Source: Acinetobacter sp. B51(2017)
Lineage (GTDB): Bacteria > Pseudomonadota > Gammaproteobacteria > Pseudomonadales > Moraxellaceae
Length of the DNA: 64,000 nucleotides
Direction: 5' to 3'
Assembly: GCF_003711395.1 (NCBI RefSeq)
Contig: NZ_PJRJ01000010.1
Location: 31,632 to 95,631 of the forward strand
Numbering within the stretch: position 1 is the stretch's first letter; the number at the start of each line of letters is the position of its first letter. This document shows positions 57,122 through 63,876 of this stretch, in pieces. The notes beneath the pieces are model-generated. The model was not told where the DNA came from. It saw only the letters and a list, made by a program, of their open reading frames with translations, and did not search any database. The position numbers and the translations under genes are program-made.

Positions 57122-57379
57122 TCAAGTTTTAGTTTTTTCCTGATAATTCAATACTTCCATTCCTGAAATTGTCCGCAATTTCTGCGGATAAAGTTTGGGG
57201 TAAGTTTTGAGCAACGTTGTAAGCTCAGGCTGACATGAATTAGGGAGCATTGCGTCTATGGTATCCCTGCGATTTTTCATATGATGGGGACATTGAGAAC
57301 AGGATGTTCCAACACATAAAACAATAATGCTAAGTGCAACACTAGGACGTGAGGTACGACAGGAGTTATACCTAAACAC
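57122..57379 (-). CDS. Small cysteine-motif ORF, copy A
   Basis: An 85-codon frame whose GTG start (57377-57379) follows a terminator. Core: IIVLCVGTSCSQC, then RRDTIDAMLPNSCQPELTTLL. The same core occurs in the ORF at 59117-59326 (IIFVFCSGTSCSLC, IEAIGPNDC, RLT), so the two are paralogues. The first nine codons overlap a 22-bp element conserved in DNA but read in a different frame in the other copy, so the true start may be further in. Hydrophobic core plus Cys hints at a lipoprotein-like peptide. Confidence 0.5.
   Translation of the reverse strand: MFRYNSCRTSRPSVALSIIVLCVGTSCSQCPHHMKNRRDTIDAMLPNSCQPELTTLLKTYPKLYPQKLRTISGMEVLNYQEKTKT
57351..57372. repeat. 22-bp conserved element, copy A
   Basis: A 22-base word beginning GAGGTACGAC and ending GAGTTATACC, identical to 59299-59320. 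Both copies sit between a terminator and a small cysteine-motif ORF. Confidence 0.85.
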
Positions 57380-57386
57380 CCAATAC

Positions 57387-57417
57387 GAAAAAGCCCAACA
57401 CGATGTTGGGCTTTTTT
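57387..57417. terminator. Terminator before small ORF copy A
   Basis: GCCCAACA CGA TGTTGGGC with A5 and T6 on the two sides. On the minus strand it ends the three-gene unknown operon, 53 bases after the stop at 57470. Confidence 0.85.
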
Positions 57418-57469
57418 ATTTTCTGAATTATTTAGAATAATCCAGATTAGGTTAATTTTATAAAATCAT

Positions 57470-58072
57470 TCAAGTTACTAACATATTTGAATACTCAAAA
57501 TCTGCACTAACGTCATGAACTACAGTACAATTAAAAAGTAGTTGTTGAATATAATCATCTTTACAATACTTTTCATTTGCATATTTTAAATCCCAATGAT
57601 CTGCATGCTCTATATAATTCTGTTCTTCTAAAATACTAATACGGATATATTCAACTTTTTCTCTAAAAACATCATCTGTATTGGCTAACTGGGTAATTTT
57701 ACGTGTAATTAAATTAGCAATTTTTCGTTTCTTTAAGTAATCAAAATCCAGTTCAACATCTTTCATTACTATGAAAAACATGAATTGTAAAAAACAATCA
57801 TTCGTGCATAAATGGTTATTCTTATTTAAGAAATCCTGATTTAAGTTAAATAAACTAATTTTTTTACTTTCTATCTCATAAGGTTTTAAAATATAGTAAG
57901 TTTTATAGTTACCAGAACCTACCATTCTAAAAAGAAATTCTATTTGATATAAAGGATCAATATCATCAAAGCTATCGTCGAAATCAAAACTAATATCATT
58001 ATAGTCAGAAAATTTATCTATTTCCTGTATAAAACTATCGGTTTTTTTAATAATTTCTATTTTGTGAGACAT
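57470..58072 (-). CDS. Unknown protein, third gene of AT-rich operon
   Basis: A 200-residue acidic protein I do not recognise. It begins MSHKIEIIKKTDSFIQEIDK, has an Asp-rich stretch (ISFDFDDSFDDIDPLYQIEF), a central region with two cysteines in HLCTNDCFLQFMFF, and no membrane segment or signal. It follows the previous gene by 7 bases and ends before a terminator. AT content is far above the chromosome. Confidence 0.6.
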   Translation of the reverse strand: MSHKIEIIKKTDSFIQEIDKFSDYNDISFDFDDSFDDIDPLYQIEFLFRMVGSGNYKTYYILKPYEIESKKISLFNLNQDFLNKNNHLCTNDCFLQFMFFIVMKDVELDFDYLKKRKIANLITRKITQLANTDDVFREKVEYIRISILEEQNYIEHADHWDLKYANEKYCKDDYIQQLLFNCTVVHDVSADFEYSNMLVT

Positions 58073-58079
58073 AATACAC

Positions 58080-58688
58080 TCAGTTATCTATGTAGTAGTT
58101 CCAATCAGTAGCTTTGTTTTCAACATCTAGATGTCTTAAAATAGACATTAGTCTATTGATTTTATAGGACTTTTGCAACCTATCGGATGTCTCAATATAA
58201 CCTCGCATGACATAAGTTTTTTTCTCTAATGGATCATATTCTTTATCCAGTGAAACAAAATCAACTTTGCCATTTTTATTAAATACTAACTCTAAATAAC
58301 CAGAGTTTCTATTCCTAGACATAAACCTAATATTAAGAAATCCAAGTTCAGTTAAATCAACATAAAAATCTCTTTTCCTTAAAAAATATTCCAACTCATT
58401 AAAATATCTTATAAAATTAATAAGTGAGTTTTTTTCTAAACTTTTATCTAATATTTCTTCAGATAAGTTAGATTCATAACCACTTTCTTGAAAAAAATTA
58501 AATATGAAATGATTATAACTTTTATAGTTTTTTATGCTATTCAAAACAAATGAAACATTTATACTTCTTTTAATTTCTTCTATTTTAAAATTATCATAAT
58601 GATATTCATTAAAGTTACTTATTTCTTTAAAATTACTACTGTAATTATCTATATTTTCAGAAATATAAGTTTTATATTTTAATGACAT
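58080..58688 (-). CDS. Unknown protein, second gene of AT-rich operon
   Basis: A 202-residue protein rich in Asn, Tyr, Lys and Ser, with no cysteine, membrane helix or signal peptide. Visible parts: a helical N-terminal half, then strands (DFYVDLTELGFLNIRFMS, GYLELVFNKNGKVDFVSLD) and a terminal helix (YKINRLMSILRHLDVEN). The strand-loop-strand with KNGKVDFV could be a small beta-sheet domain. No family recognised. Confidence 0.6.
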   Translation of the reverse strand: MSLKYKTYISENIDNYSSNFKEISNFNEYHYDNFKIEEIKRSINVSFVLNSIKNYKSYNHFIFNFFQESGYESNLSEEILDKSLEKNSLINFIRYFNELEYFLRKRDFYVDLTELGFLNIRFMSRNRNSGYLELVFNKNGKVDFVSLDKEYDPLEKKTYVMRGYIETSDRLQKSYKINRLMSILRHLDVENKATDWNYYIDN

Positions 58689-58705
58689 AAAATCACCTAA
58701 AAATA

Positions 58706-58948
58706 TTAAAGTTCTTTAAGATCATCTAAACAAGATTGTAAGTTATTAATTAAATTCTCAACCATTTCAACTGTTAACTCTTTTCTTACATCTATAGCAA
58801 TCACATTAGAACTTTTTGAATAACCAAATTCTAGAATAGCAATCTTCTTTTTGTCATTCAGACCAACACGTATAGCATCTACGGAAGATAAAGGCACCAG
58901 TTTCTCATATATCTTTTTTTCAGACTTTGCTTCATTAACTTTAGGCAT
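58706..58948 (-). CDS. Small unknown protein, first gene of AT-rich operon
   Basis: An 80-residue protein. A charged N-terminus leads into VDAIRVGLNDKKKIAILEFGYS, then VIAIDVRKELTVEMVENLINNLQ: two or three beta strands and a C-terminal helix. This small alpha/beta form resembles accessory or immunity-type proteins, but no family is recognised. It heads a three-gene minus-strand operon and has a perfect inverted repeat upstream. Confidence 0.6.
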   Translation of the reverse strand: MPKVNEAKSEKKIYEKLVPLSSVDAIRVGLNDKKKIAILEFGYSKSSNVIAIDVRKELTVEMVENLINNLQSCLDDLKEL

Positions 58949-59015
58949 AAAAAATCAAATTTATAAAAAAATGTATTTTATATCATATACTAAAAACAGT
59001 GAATTTTTTTTTATG

Positions 59016-59038
59016 ATAAATATCAATATGATATTTAT
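59016..59038. promoter_or_regulatory. Perfect inverted repeat upstream of the AT-rich operon
   Basis: ATAAATATCA ATA TGATATTTAT: two 10-bp arms around three bases, about 68 bases before the first start codon. It fits a dimeric repressor operator. The DNA around it is very AT-rich, so chance symmetry is possible. Confidence 0.5.
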
Positions 59039-59116
59039 ATGTCAATTCACGACTTCTTAATTCGTATATCCTATATTTTATAGTCATAATCATTAGATTT
59101 TTTCCAATATTTTTGA

Positions 59117-59326
59117 TTATGAATATATCTGTTTAACATAAAATCTCTTATATGAAATTGGATCTGTAAGCCTCAGCGTACAATCATTGGGGCCTATTGC
59201 CTCTATGAGATCAAACGATCTTTCCCTATTCTGAGTACATAAGGAACAGGAAGTTCCGGAACAAAAAACAAAAATGATAAGTTCTACAACATGGAAGAGA
59301 GGTACGACAGGAGTTATACCTTGCAC
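59117..59326 (-). CDS. Small cysteine-motif ORF, copy B, 3' end in pdif 3
   Basis: A 69-codon frame paralogous to the ORF at 57122-57379 (shared core GTSCS-x-C, then I-x-A-x-x-PN-x-C and LT). The similarity ends after RLTDP, exactly where pdif site 3 begins, and the last 15 codons are read through the pdif site and beyond. The C-terminus was therefore probably replaced by Xer recombination. It may now be non-functional. It follows the mobA terminator. Confidence 0.45.
   Translation of the reverse strand: MQGITPVVPLFHVVELIIFVFCSGTSCSLCTQNRERSFDLIEAIGPNDCTLRLTDPISYKRFYVKQIYS
59131..59158 (-). other. pdif site 3 (XerD/XerC orientation)
   Basis: Plus strand: GTTTAACATAA, spacer AATCTC, TTATATGAAAT. 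The XerC arm differs by one base from that of pdif 1. Orientation is opposite to its neighbours pdif 2 and pdif 4. It lies inside the 3' end of the small ORF copy B. Confidence 0.78.
59299..59320. repeat. 22-bp conserved element, copy B
   Basis: Identical to 57351-57372 and in the same position relative to a terminator and a small ORF. Confidence 0.85.
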
Positions 59327-59336
59327 AACCCATACG

Positions 59337-59369
59337 AAAAAAGGCCCAACAGGATGTTGGGCCTTTTTT
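59337..59369. terminator. Terminator after mobA
   Basis: GGCCCAACA GGA TGTTGGGCC with A6 on the left and T6 on the right, six bases beyond the mobA stop. It is the counterpart of 57387-57417. Confidence 0.85.
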
Positions 59370-59374
59370 CATGC

Positions 59375-60697
59375 TTAAAATAAACCCGGTGGCTCCCAAT
59401 CCTGGCGTCGTTCGCTAGACACTTCGGGCTCTCGCTGAGGCGCAGCTTGTTGCGCTTCTCGGTATGCGATCACGTCTAATTTTTCTTGAATACGATTTAG
59501 CTTCAATTGCTGCGAGTTTTTAACGCATTTGAGCTCAAATGCATTCACCTCCCAATGGTGTTCAAGGTCTGCGATCAACTTGATATCATTTTGGATCATG
59601 GTCTTGGCCAGCGTCAGGAGGTTTTTTCTAGGATCTAACTGCAGCATCTGCATGAGCAGCTCTTGTTTTCGCTCCATGATATACAAGTAATGTTTGGCCT
59701 CGACATGATCCTGATGCGCAGCCAAGCGTTTGACCTCTCTTGCTTTACGATCCAATTCTAAAATATGCCGCTCATACAGCGTTTCTCGCTCATTGACCAC
59801 TTCATACACGCTGAGCGCTTGCACGGCCTCCAATGCAGAGCAGGCCAGCTGTTGCTGTTTTGCCAGTTCATAGGCCTGTTTATACAGTTCTCTTTTGTTG
59901 TCTTCACGGATGCGTTTGATCTCCGCAATTTGCTGCTGTACTGCTAAGATCATTTCCCCATCCACAGGGTTGTGCAACTTCCAACGTGGGATTTGCGGCA
60001 CCTCTTTGAGCTGAGTGCCATACTTGGCGTTGTAGTCTGCATAGGACAGGCAGCTCACCCTGTTTTCAACCTCAAAGCTGATATCGTCAATGCAGATGGT
60101 TTTGGTCGGTGCATAACGTTTTAGTGCCTCATTAATCAGCTCCTCGGCCTGTTGTCTAAACACACGGATCTGATGTTTGCCTTGGCCAAGCGCATTCGCG
60201 GTCATTTTAGGCGCACCGCCTGCCGCTGGATGCTTAGGACGGTACTGTTTAAAGAATTGTTCTTTGGGTCGGGCAATGCCGTCACTCAGGCTGCGTTCTG
60301 AATACATCAGATGTAAATGCGGCTGTTCTTCTCCGGTTAAGGCACTTGGATGCTGATGCACGGCTGCGGTATAGGGGAATTGATGTTCAGCCGTAAAGCC
60401 CTGGATCAAGCTGTGTACCAATTCAGCTCGCTGAGAGCGAGATAATTCTTTCGGTAACGCCACAGTGATCACGGCCGAGGTTCGGCCTCGTTCAATCTCA
60501 AAACGATCGGCTGCCGCCCAAAATTTTTCCGGTGCATTGTCGGCCCAATCCGGTAGGTTTCCTGACAGACACAATTCCAATTCTTCTTGATCTTTGTGTG
60601 CAGCAAAATGTGCCGTTCGGGTCAGATAGTGGAAGGTGTTTTTTGAGCTGTTGTCTTTTTTGGTATTGTGCCGAACGTTCAAATAGTACATGGCCAT
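59375..60697 (-). CDS. mobA: MobA/MobL family relaxase
   Basis: The relaxase that nicks oriT and leads plasmid transfer with a helper conjugation system. The 440 residues start MAMYYLNVRHNTKKDNSSK at the ATG 60695-60697, after GGAAAAA; the frame is open to 60823 without support. The metal-binding histidines are in QPHLHLMYSER (about residue 126-136), preceded by SAVITVALPKELSRSQRAE. The C-terminal 200 residues form a long charged coiled coil. No primase or type IV secretion genes are present, so the plasmid is mobilisable only. Confidence 0.88.
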   Translation of the reverse strand: MAMYYLNVRHNTKKDNSSKNTFHYLTRTAHFAAHKDQEELELCLSGNLPDWADNAPEKFWAAADRFEIERGRTSAVITVALPKELSRSQRAELVHSLIQGFTAEHQFPYTAAVHQHPSALTGEEQPHLHLMYSERSLSDGIARPKEQFFKQYRPKHPAAGGAPKMTANALGQGKHQIRVFRQQAEELINEALKRYAPTKTICIDDISFEVENRVSCLSYADYNAKYGTQLKEVPQIPRWKLHNPVDGEMILAVQQQIAEIKRIREDNKRELYKQAYELAKQQQLACSALEAVQALSVYEVVNERETLYERHILELDRKAREVKRLAAHQDHVEAKHYLYIMERKQELLMQMLQLDPRKNLLTLAKTMIQNDIKLIADLEHHWEVNAFELKCVKNSQQLKLNRIQEKLDVIAYREAQQAAPQREPEVSSERRQDWEPPGLF

Positions 60698-60741
60698 TTT
60701 TTCCAAATTGTGGGCGCTTTTGCCCCGCAGGGCGAGGAGAA

Positions 60742-60794
60742 CTGTCTTTTTTGCAAAACTATCACAAGCGTGATACGTTTTCAAAAAAAGACAG
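60742..60794. other. Putative oriT region: large imperfect inverted repeat
   Basis: Arms CTGTCTTTTTTGCAAAAC and GTTTTCAAAAAAAGACAG (two mismatches) surround a nested TATCAC AAGC GTGATA (60760-60775). It lies 45 bases upstream of mobA in the divergent gap, where MOBQ-type oriT sites are found. The nick site is not identified. Confidence 0.5.
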
Positions 60795-60805
60795 GGAAAC
60801 GAGAT

Positions 60806-60840
60806 AAACAATTTATTCTGCAATACAGAATAAATTGTTT
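60806..60840. promoter_or_regulatory. Perfect 15-bp inverted repeat in the mob gap
   Basis: AAACAATTTATTCTG and its exact complement around CAATA. It lies between the putative oriT and the divergent plus-strand gene, so it may be an operator for both or part of oriT. Confidence 0.6.
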
Positions 60841-60919
60841 AATCTACTGTAATAACGCAAAATGGTTTACTGTACTAACATAAGTAGCAATTCTTCAAAA
60901 TTCGAAAAAAAGAGGGTCT

Positions 60920-61606
60920 ATGGCCGGTCGTAAAGCATTGGTATTGGTTGCCGAAGATATCAACTCATTAACACAATATACCCGTCAATTGCCCTTTAAA
61001 CGTAAAGTTCAACAACGTTATTTGGACATGATCGCCAAGAAAAAAAGCATGGCAGATTTGTCAGAAGATGATCTGACCTTGGTGAAGAAATGTCGTTATG
61101 AAATGAACGCACATCAAAAGCAAATGGCCGCTTTAGCATTGATCAAAGCACAATCATCACATAGCCGTTTTGAACGTGAGATTTTAGATTTGGCGGCACG
61201 TCAGGATATTGATGCTTACTTCTTGATGTTAGATGGCTTGAAAGCCTACTTAAAAAACGTAGATCAGAAGAAAGCTGAGAATAAGCTGCGCAATGACAAG
61301 CAACGCATGGATCAGAAATTGCTAAGCCCACAGATCCAAGCCAGAAAACAGCGTGATCGTGAAAATTACTTCTTAGGTGCTTCATTCCGTAAGCTGATGG
61401 AAGTCACAAGTCTGCACCCTAGAAAGAATGATCTAGAGAAGTTAACTCATGTTATAGGTTTAGCAATTTCTCTAAGAGGACATAATTTCGATGTAACACG
61501 TTATCTCAATAGCCTTGGCCGAAGTGTTAATAATGATGAAAAACAATTAGCGATCGCTTTAAAAGAAATACTTGAAGATCCAAGAAACCCATACATTGAA
61601 AAATGA
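60920..61606 (+). CDS. Putative mobilisation accessory protein
   Basis: A 228-residue, strongly basic, mostly helical protein (MAGRKALVLVAEDINSLTQ; PFKRKVQQRYLDMIAKKKS). No cysteine motif or membrane segment. Divergent from mobA across the oriT-like repeats, the position of mobC-type genes. I do not recognise a named family, so the role comes from position and charge. AGAGGG precedes the ATG. The last third (about 150-228) is less GC-rich than the first part. Confidence 0.55.
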   Translation: MAGRKALVLVAEDINSLTQYTRQLPFKRKVQQRYLDMIAKKKSMADLSEDDLTLVKKCRYEMNAHQKQMAALALIKAQSSHSRFEREILDLAARQDIDAYFLMLDGLKAYLKNVDQKKAENKLRNDKQRMDQKLLSPQIQARKQRDRENYFLGASFRKLMEVTSLHPRKNDLEKLTHVIGLAISLRGHNFDVTRYLNSLGRSVNNDEKQLAIALKEILEDPRNPYIEK

Positions 61607-62048
61607 CTAGAGTATGCCGATTGCCTAGCTGAATTTCAGCATTTGAAGTTGATAAGCACACGTTTAGTTACCCAAAACTATGCAAATTAAATAGGCTGTA
61701 TGTTCATTCAGAGCTGTATGAACAAAAAAGGCCATATAAAGCGCTTAGAGCACGTTTTTTTAATGAACACATAGATAGGATAGTTTTTGAGATAAACACG
61801 GCTTAAACGGGCTTAGAATGCATTTTAAGGGCTGTTCAACATAGGGATTAACCATGTATTCAGAATATTGAAATCAAAAGAACGTCGTAAACAAACAGAT
61901 TTTAGACCTGAAATTTAGCTACTCTGAAAACAAAAAATCTTCTCTTTTTTTAACAAAAAATGGAGCGAAGCTCTTTTTAATTATTTTTAATATATTTTAA
62001 TACTTTTACGTCCGCCAAAAGCCTTATATGGCAAGGGTTTCAGACCTA
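61607..62048. other. AT-rich region next to the iterons (part of oriV)
   Basis: About 440 bases without a supported gene. It holds GTTCAT/ATGAAC symmetry followed by A6 (about 61701-61728), a GAGC GAA GCTC TTTTT hairpin near 61962-61979, and an AT-rich tract around 61980-62010 directly before the iterons. Such a tract is where Rep_3 type origins usually melt. No perfect DnaA box was found by eye. Confidence 0.45.
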
Positions 62049-62136
62049 ATACCACACCAAAAAGTCACCTATACCACACCAAAAAGTCACCTATACCACA
62101 CCAAAAAGTCACCTATACCACACCAAAAAGTCACCT
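62049..62136 (+). repeat. Four 22-bp iterons of the replication origin
   Basis: Four perfect, uninterrupted 22-bp direct repeats (each starting ATACCACACC and ending AGTCACCT) at 62049, 62071, 62093 and 62115. They lie 58 bases upstream of repM and are the expected Rep binding sites for replication and copy control. Confidence 0.95.
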
Positions 62137-62158
62137 ATTTACACCATTTAAGAATGAT

Positions 62159-62193
62159 GGTGTAATTACACCAAATAAAATTTTGGTGTAATA
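62159..62193 (+). promoter_or_regulatory. Inverted repeats at the repM promoter
   Basis: GGTGTAATTACACC (62159-62172) is a perfect palindrome, and ACACCAAA...TTTTGGTGT extends the symmetry to 62190. The half-site ACACC is shared with the iterons, as expected if Rep dimers bind here to repress repM while monomers bind the iterons. Confidence 0.65.
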
Positions 62194-62194
62194 A

Positions 62195-63112
62195 ATGTAT
62201 TCTAATGACTTAATAGTAAAAGATAATGCCTTAATTAATGCCAGCTATAACCTAGATACAATTGAGCAAAGACTCATGCTTTTAGCCATAGTACAGGCAC
62301 GTAAAACTCAATCTGAGATCGATGCGAATACTAGATTGCGTATTCATGCTAGTGAATATATGGAACGTTTTAATGTAAACAAGCATGCAGCTTATAAAGC
62401 ACTAAAAACAGCTGTAACTAATCTGTTTGGCAGACAATTTACTTATTACACGATTGATTCCAAAACAGGAAAGCAGAAAAAAGTGATATCAAGATGGGTA
62501 CAGAATATTGCATATATCGACGAAGCTGCGATTTTAGAGGTTACTTTTACAGTTGATGTTATTCCGTTGATTACTAGATTAGAAAAGCAGTTCACTAGTT
62601 ATCAACTTAAACAAGTTTCTCAGCTAAGTGGAAAGTATGCGATTAGGTTGTATGAACTACTCATTTCTTGGCGAGAAGTTGGAAAAACTCCCATATTCGA
62701 GATATCTGACTTTCGATCTAAGTTAGGTTTAGGATCAGATGATTACCCTCGAATAGATACGTTTAAAAGACGAGTACTAGAATCCGCCATTAAACAAATT
62801 AATGAACATACGGATATCATTGTTAAAGTGGAACAGCATAAGGAAGGTCGTTCAATTTCAGGTTTTTCTTTCTCTTATAAAACCAAAAAATCTAGTAATG
62901 CTAAGAAATTAACTATCATTAAGACTATGACTGATAAGCAACGACATTATTTCGCTAGCAAGCTATCTGAATTACCTGAATTAGGACATTATTCAGAAGG
63001 TACAGAAAGCTATCAACAATTTGCTATACGTATAGCTGAAATGCTAAAAGACAGTAAAAAGATTGAAGAATTTTTGCCATATCTAAATCAAGTTGGCTTT
63101 GAGAGCGTATAA
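62195..63112 (+). CDS. repM: RepM-type replication initiator (Rep_3 superfamily)
   Basis: The initiator of theta replication for this plasmid. The 305 residues have two winged-helix domains: NALINASYNLDTIEQRLMLLAI at the start, SGKYAIRLYELLISWREVGK near 150 and FKRRVLESAIKQINEHTDI near 192 are hallmarks of Rep_3 proteins. Four iterons and an operator lie immediately upstream. The matching DNA-binding protein gene follows. Confidence 0.93.
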   Translation: MYSNDLIVKDNALINASYNLDTIEQRLMLLAIVQARKTQSEIDANTRLRIHASEYMERFNVNKHAAYKALKTAVTNLFGRQFTYYTIDSKTGKQKKVISRWVQNIAYIDEAAILEVTFTVDVIPLITRLEKQFTSYQLKQVSQLSGKYAIRLYELLISWREVGKTPIFEISDFRSKLGLGSDDYPRIDTFKRRVLESAIKQINEHTDIIVKVEQHKEGRSISGFSFSYKTKKSSNAKKLTIIKTMTDKQRHYFASKLSELPELGHYSEGTESYQQFAIRIAEMLKDSKKIEEFLPYLNQVGFESV

Positions 63113-63128
63113 GTTTCTATATTGATTG

Positions 63129-63157
63129 ATTGTCTATTAGGCTGTCTAATAGACAAT
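63129..63157. promoter_or_regulatory. Perfect 12-bp hairpin between repM and the next gene
   Basis: ATTGTCTATTAG GCTGT CTAATAGACAAT. It could be an operator for the HTH protein encoded 34 bases downstream or an RNA structure that limits read-through from repM; only a short T-run follows. Confidence 0.55.
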
Positions 63158-63190
63158 TGATTTTTACAAGTTTAGGCATATTTTGACAAG

Positions 63191-63685
63191 ATGAAAAGCC
63201 TCACAGTTCTTGAGCTATCCAAGCTATATAAAATAAATAGACAGACCATTTACAATAATATAAATAAAGGAATTTTAAGCAAAAATTCTGAAAATAAGAT
63301 TGATCTAGCAGAAGCTATACGCATTTTTGGTGAACCTGTAAAAAGACGAGATGTAAAAGAATCTGTAAAAGTAGACAATCAAATTTCGGCAGAAGTTTTA
63401 CTACTTAGACAGCAGATAGATATCCTAAAAAATCAGCTTGATGATTCCAAAGAGAGAGAAGCTTTTTATCAAAATCAAATTGAAGCTATGCAACGTCTTT
63501 TAGAAGCTCCAAAAGTTACTAAGGATCAAGCTAATCCTTTGGAAAGGACTGAGGCAAATCCAAGGGATGAGGACTATGTAAAAGTAAAATATGACGGATT
63601 GACTACTCAAGAAAAATTACCAAAGGAGATAGTCGCTCCAGAGCAACCTGTGAAGAAGAGCTTTTTGAGTCGTTTTTTTAACTAG
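63191..63685 (+). CDS. Plasmid replication DNA-binding protein
   Basis: A 164-residue protein that commonly follows repM in Acinetobacter plasmids. The N-terminus is a helix-turn-helix (LTVLELSKLYKINRQTIYNNINKG, quoted in parts: SKLYKINRQTIYNNI). A coiled coil (about 70-110, LLLRQQIDILKNQLDDSKE) and an acidic linker follow, with a basic hydrophobic tail KKSFLSRFFN. It is not essential for replication in studied relatives and may tune copy number or partition; that is family knowledge, not visible here. Confidence 0.8.
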   Translation: MKSLTVLELSKLYKINRQTIYNNINKGILSKNSENKIDLAEAIRIFGEPVKRRDVKESVKVDNQISAEVLLLRQQIDILKNQLDDSKEREAFYQNQIEAMQRLLEAPKVTKDQANPLERTEANPRDEDYVKVKYDGLTTQEKLPKEIVAPEQPVKKSFLSRFFN

Positions 63686-63771
63686 TATATTCGAGCAAGA
63701 TTGTTTAATTTTGATGAACAAAAGTGTGGAACATTGCTTATTAAATAATCGTGGAACGGTCTCATTCACGT

Positions 63772-63802
63772 AAAAAGCCCAACTACTGAGAATTGGGCTT
63801 TT
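63772..63802 (+). terminator. Terminator after the DNA-binding protein gene
   Basis: AAGCCCAA / TTGGGCTT with a ten-base loop and flanking A and T runs, about 87 bases beyond the stop codon. Confidence 0.75.
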
Positions 63803-63845
63803 GATTTTTGGTTAAGCTATTGAATTATATAAACTAATAAAACCG

Positions 63846-63873
63846 ATTTCGTATAACCTGTATTATGTTAATT
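63846..63873 (+). other. pdif site 4 (XerC/XerD orientation), adjacent to IS copy 3
   Basis: ATTTCGTATAA, spacer CCTGTA, TTATGTTAATT, the best match to the Acinetobacter pdif consensus in the window. The last five bases of the XerD arm are part of the 8-bp IS target duplication (63869-63876), so the IS jumped into the edge of this site. Confidence 0.9.
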
Positions 63874-63876
63874 TTA
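63869..63876. repeat. 8-bp word inside the right plasmid junction
   Basis: TAATTTTA directly before IS copy 3, matching 54166-54173 directly after IS copy 2. Confidence 0.85.

Noticed and set aside
56621..62136. Possible CRISPR arrays (24-bp array; 22-bp iterons)
   Set aside because: Both arrays are contiguous without spacers, one codes for protein repeats and the other lies at a replication origin; no cas genes are present.
54166..63876. Antibiotic-resistance genes in the pdif modules
   Set aside because: Modules of this kind often carry them, but none of the proteins here resembles a beta-lactamase, aminoglycoside-modifying enzyme, efflux pump or other resistance determinant.
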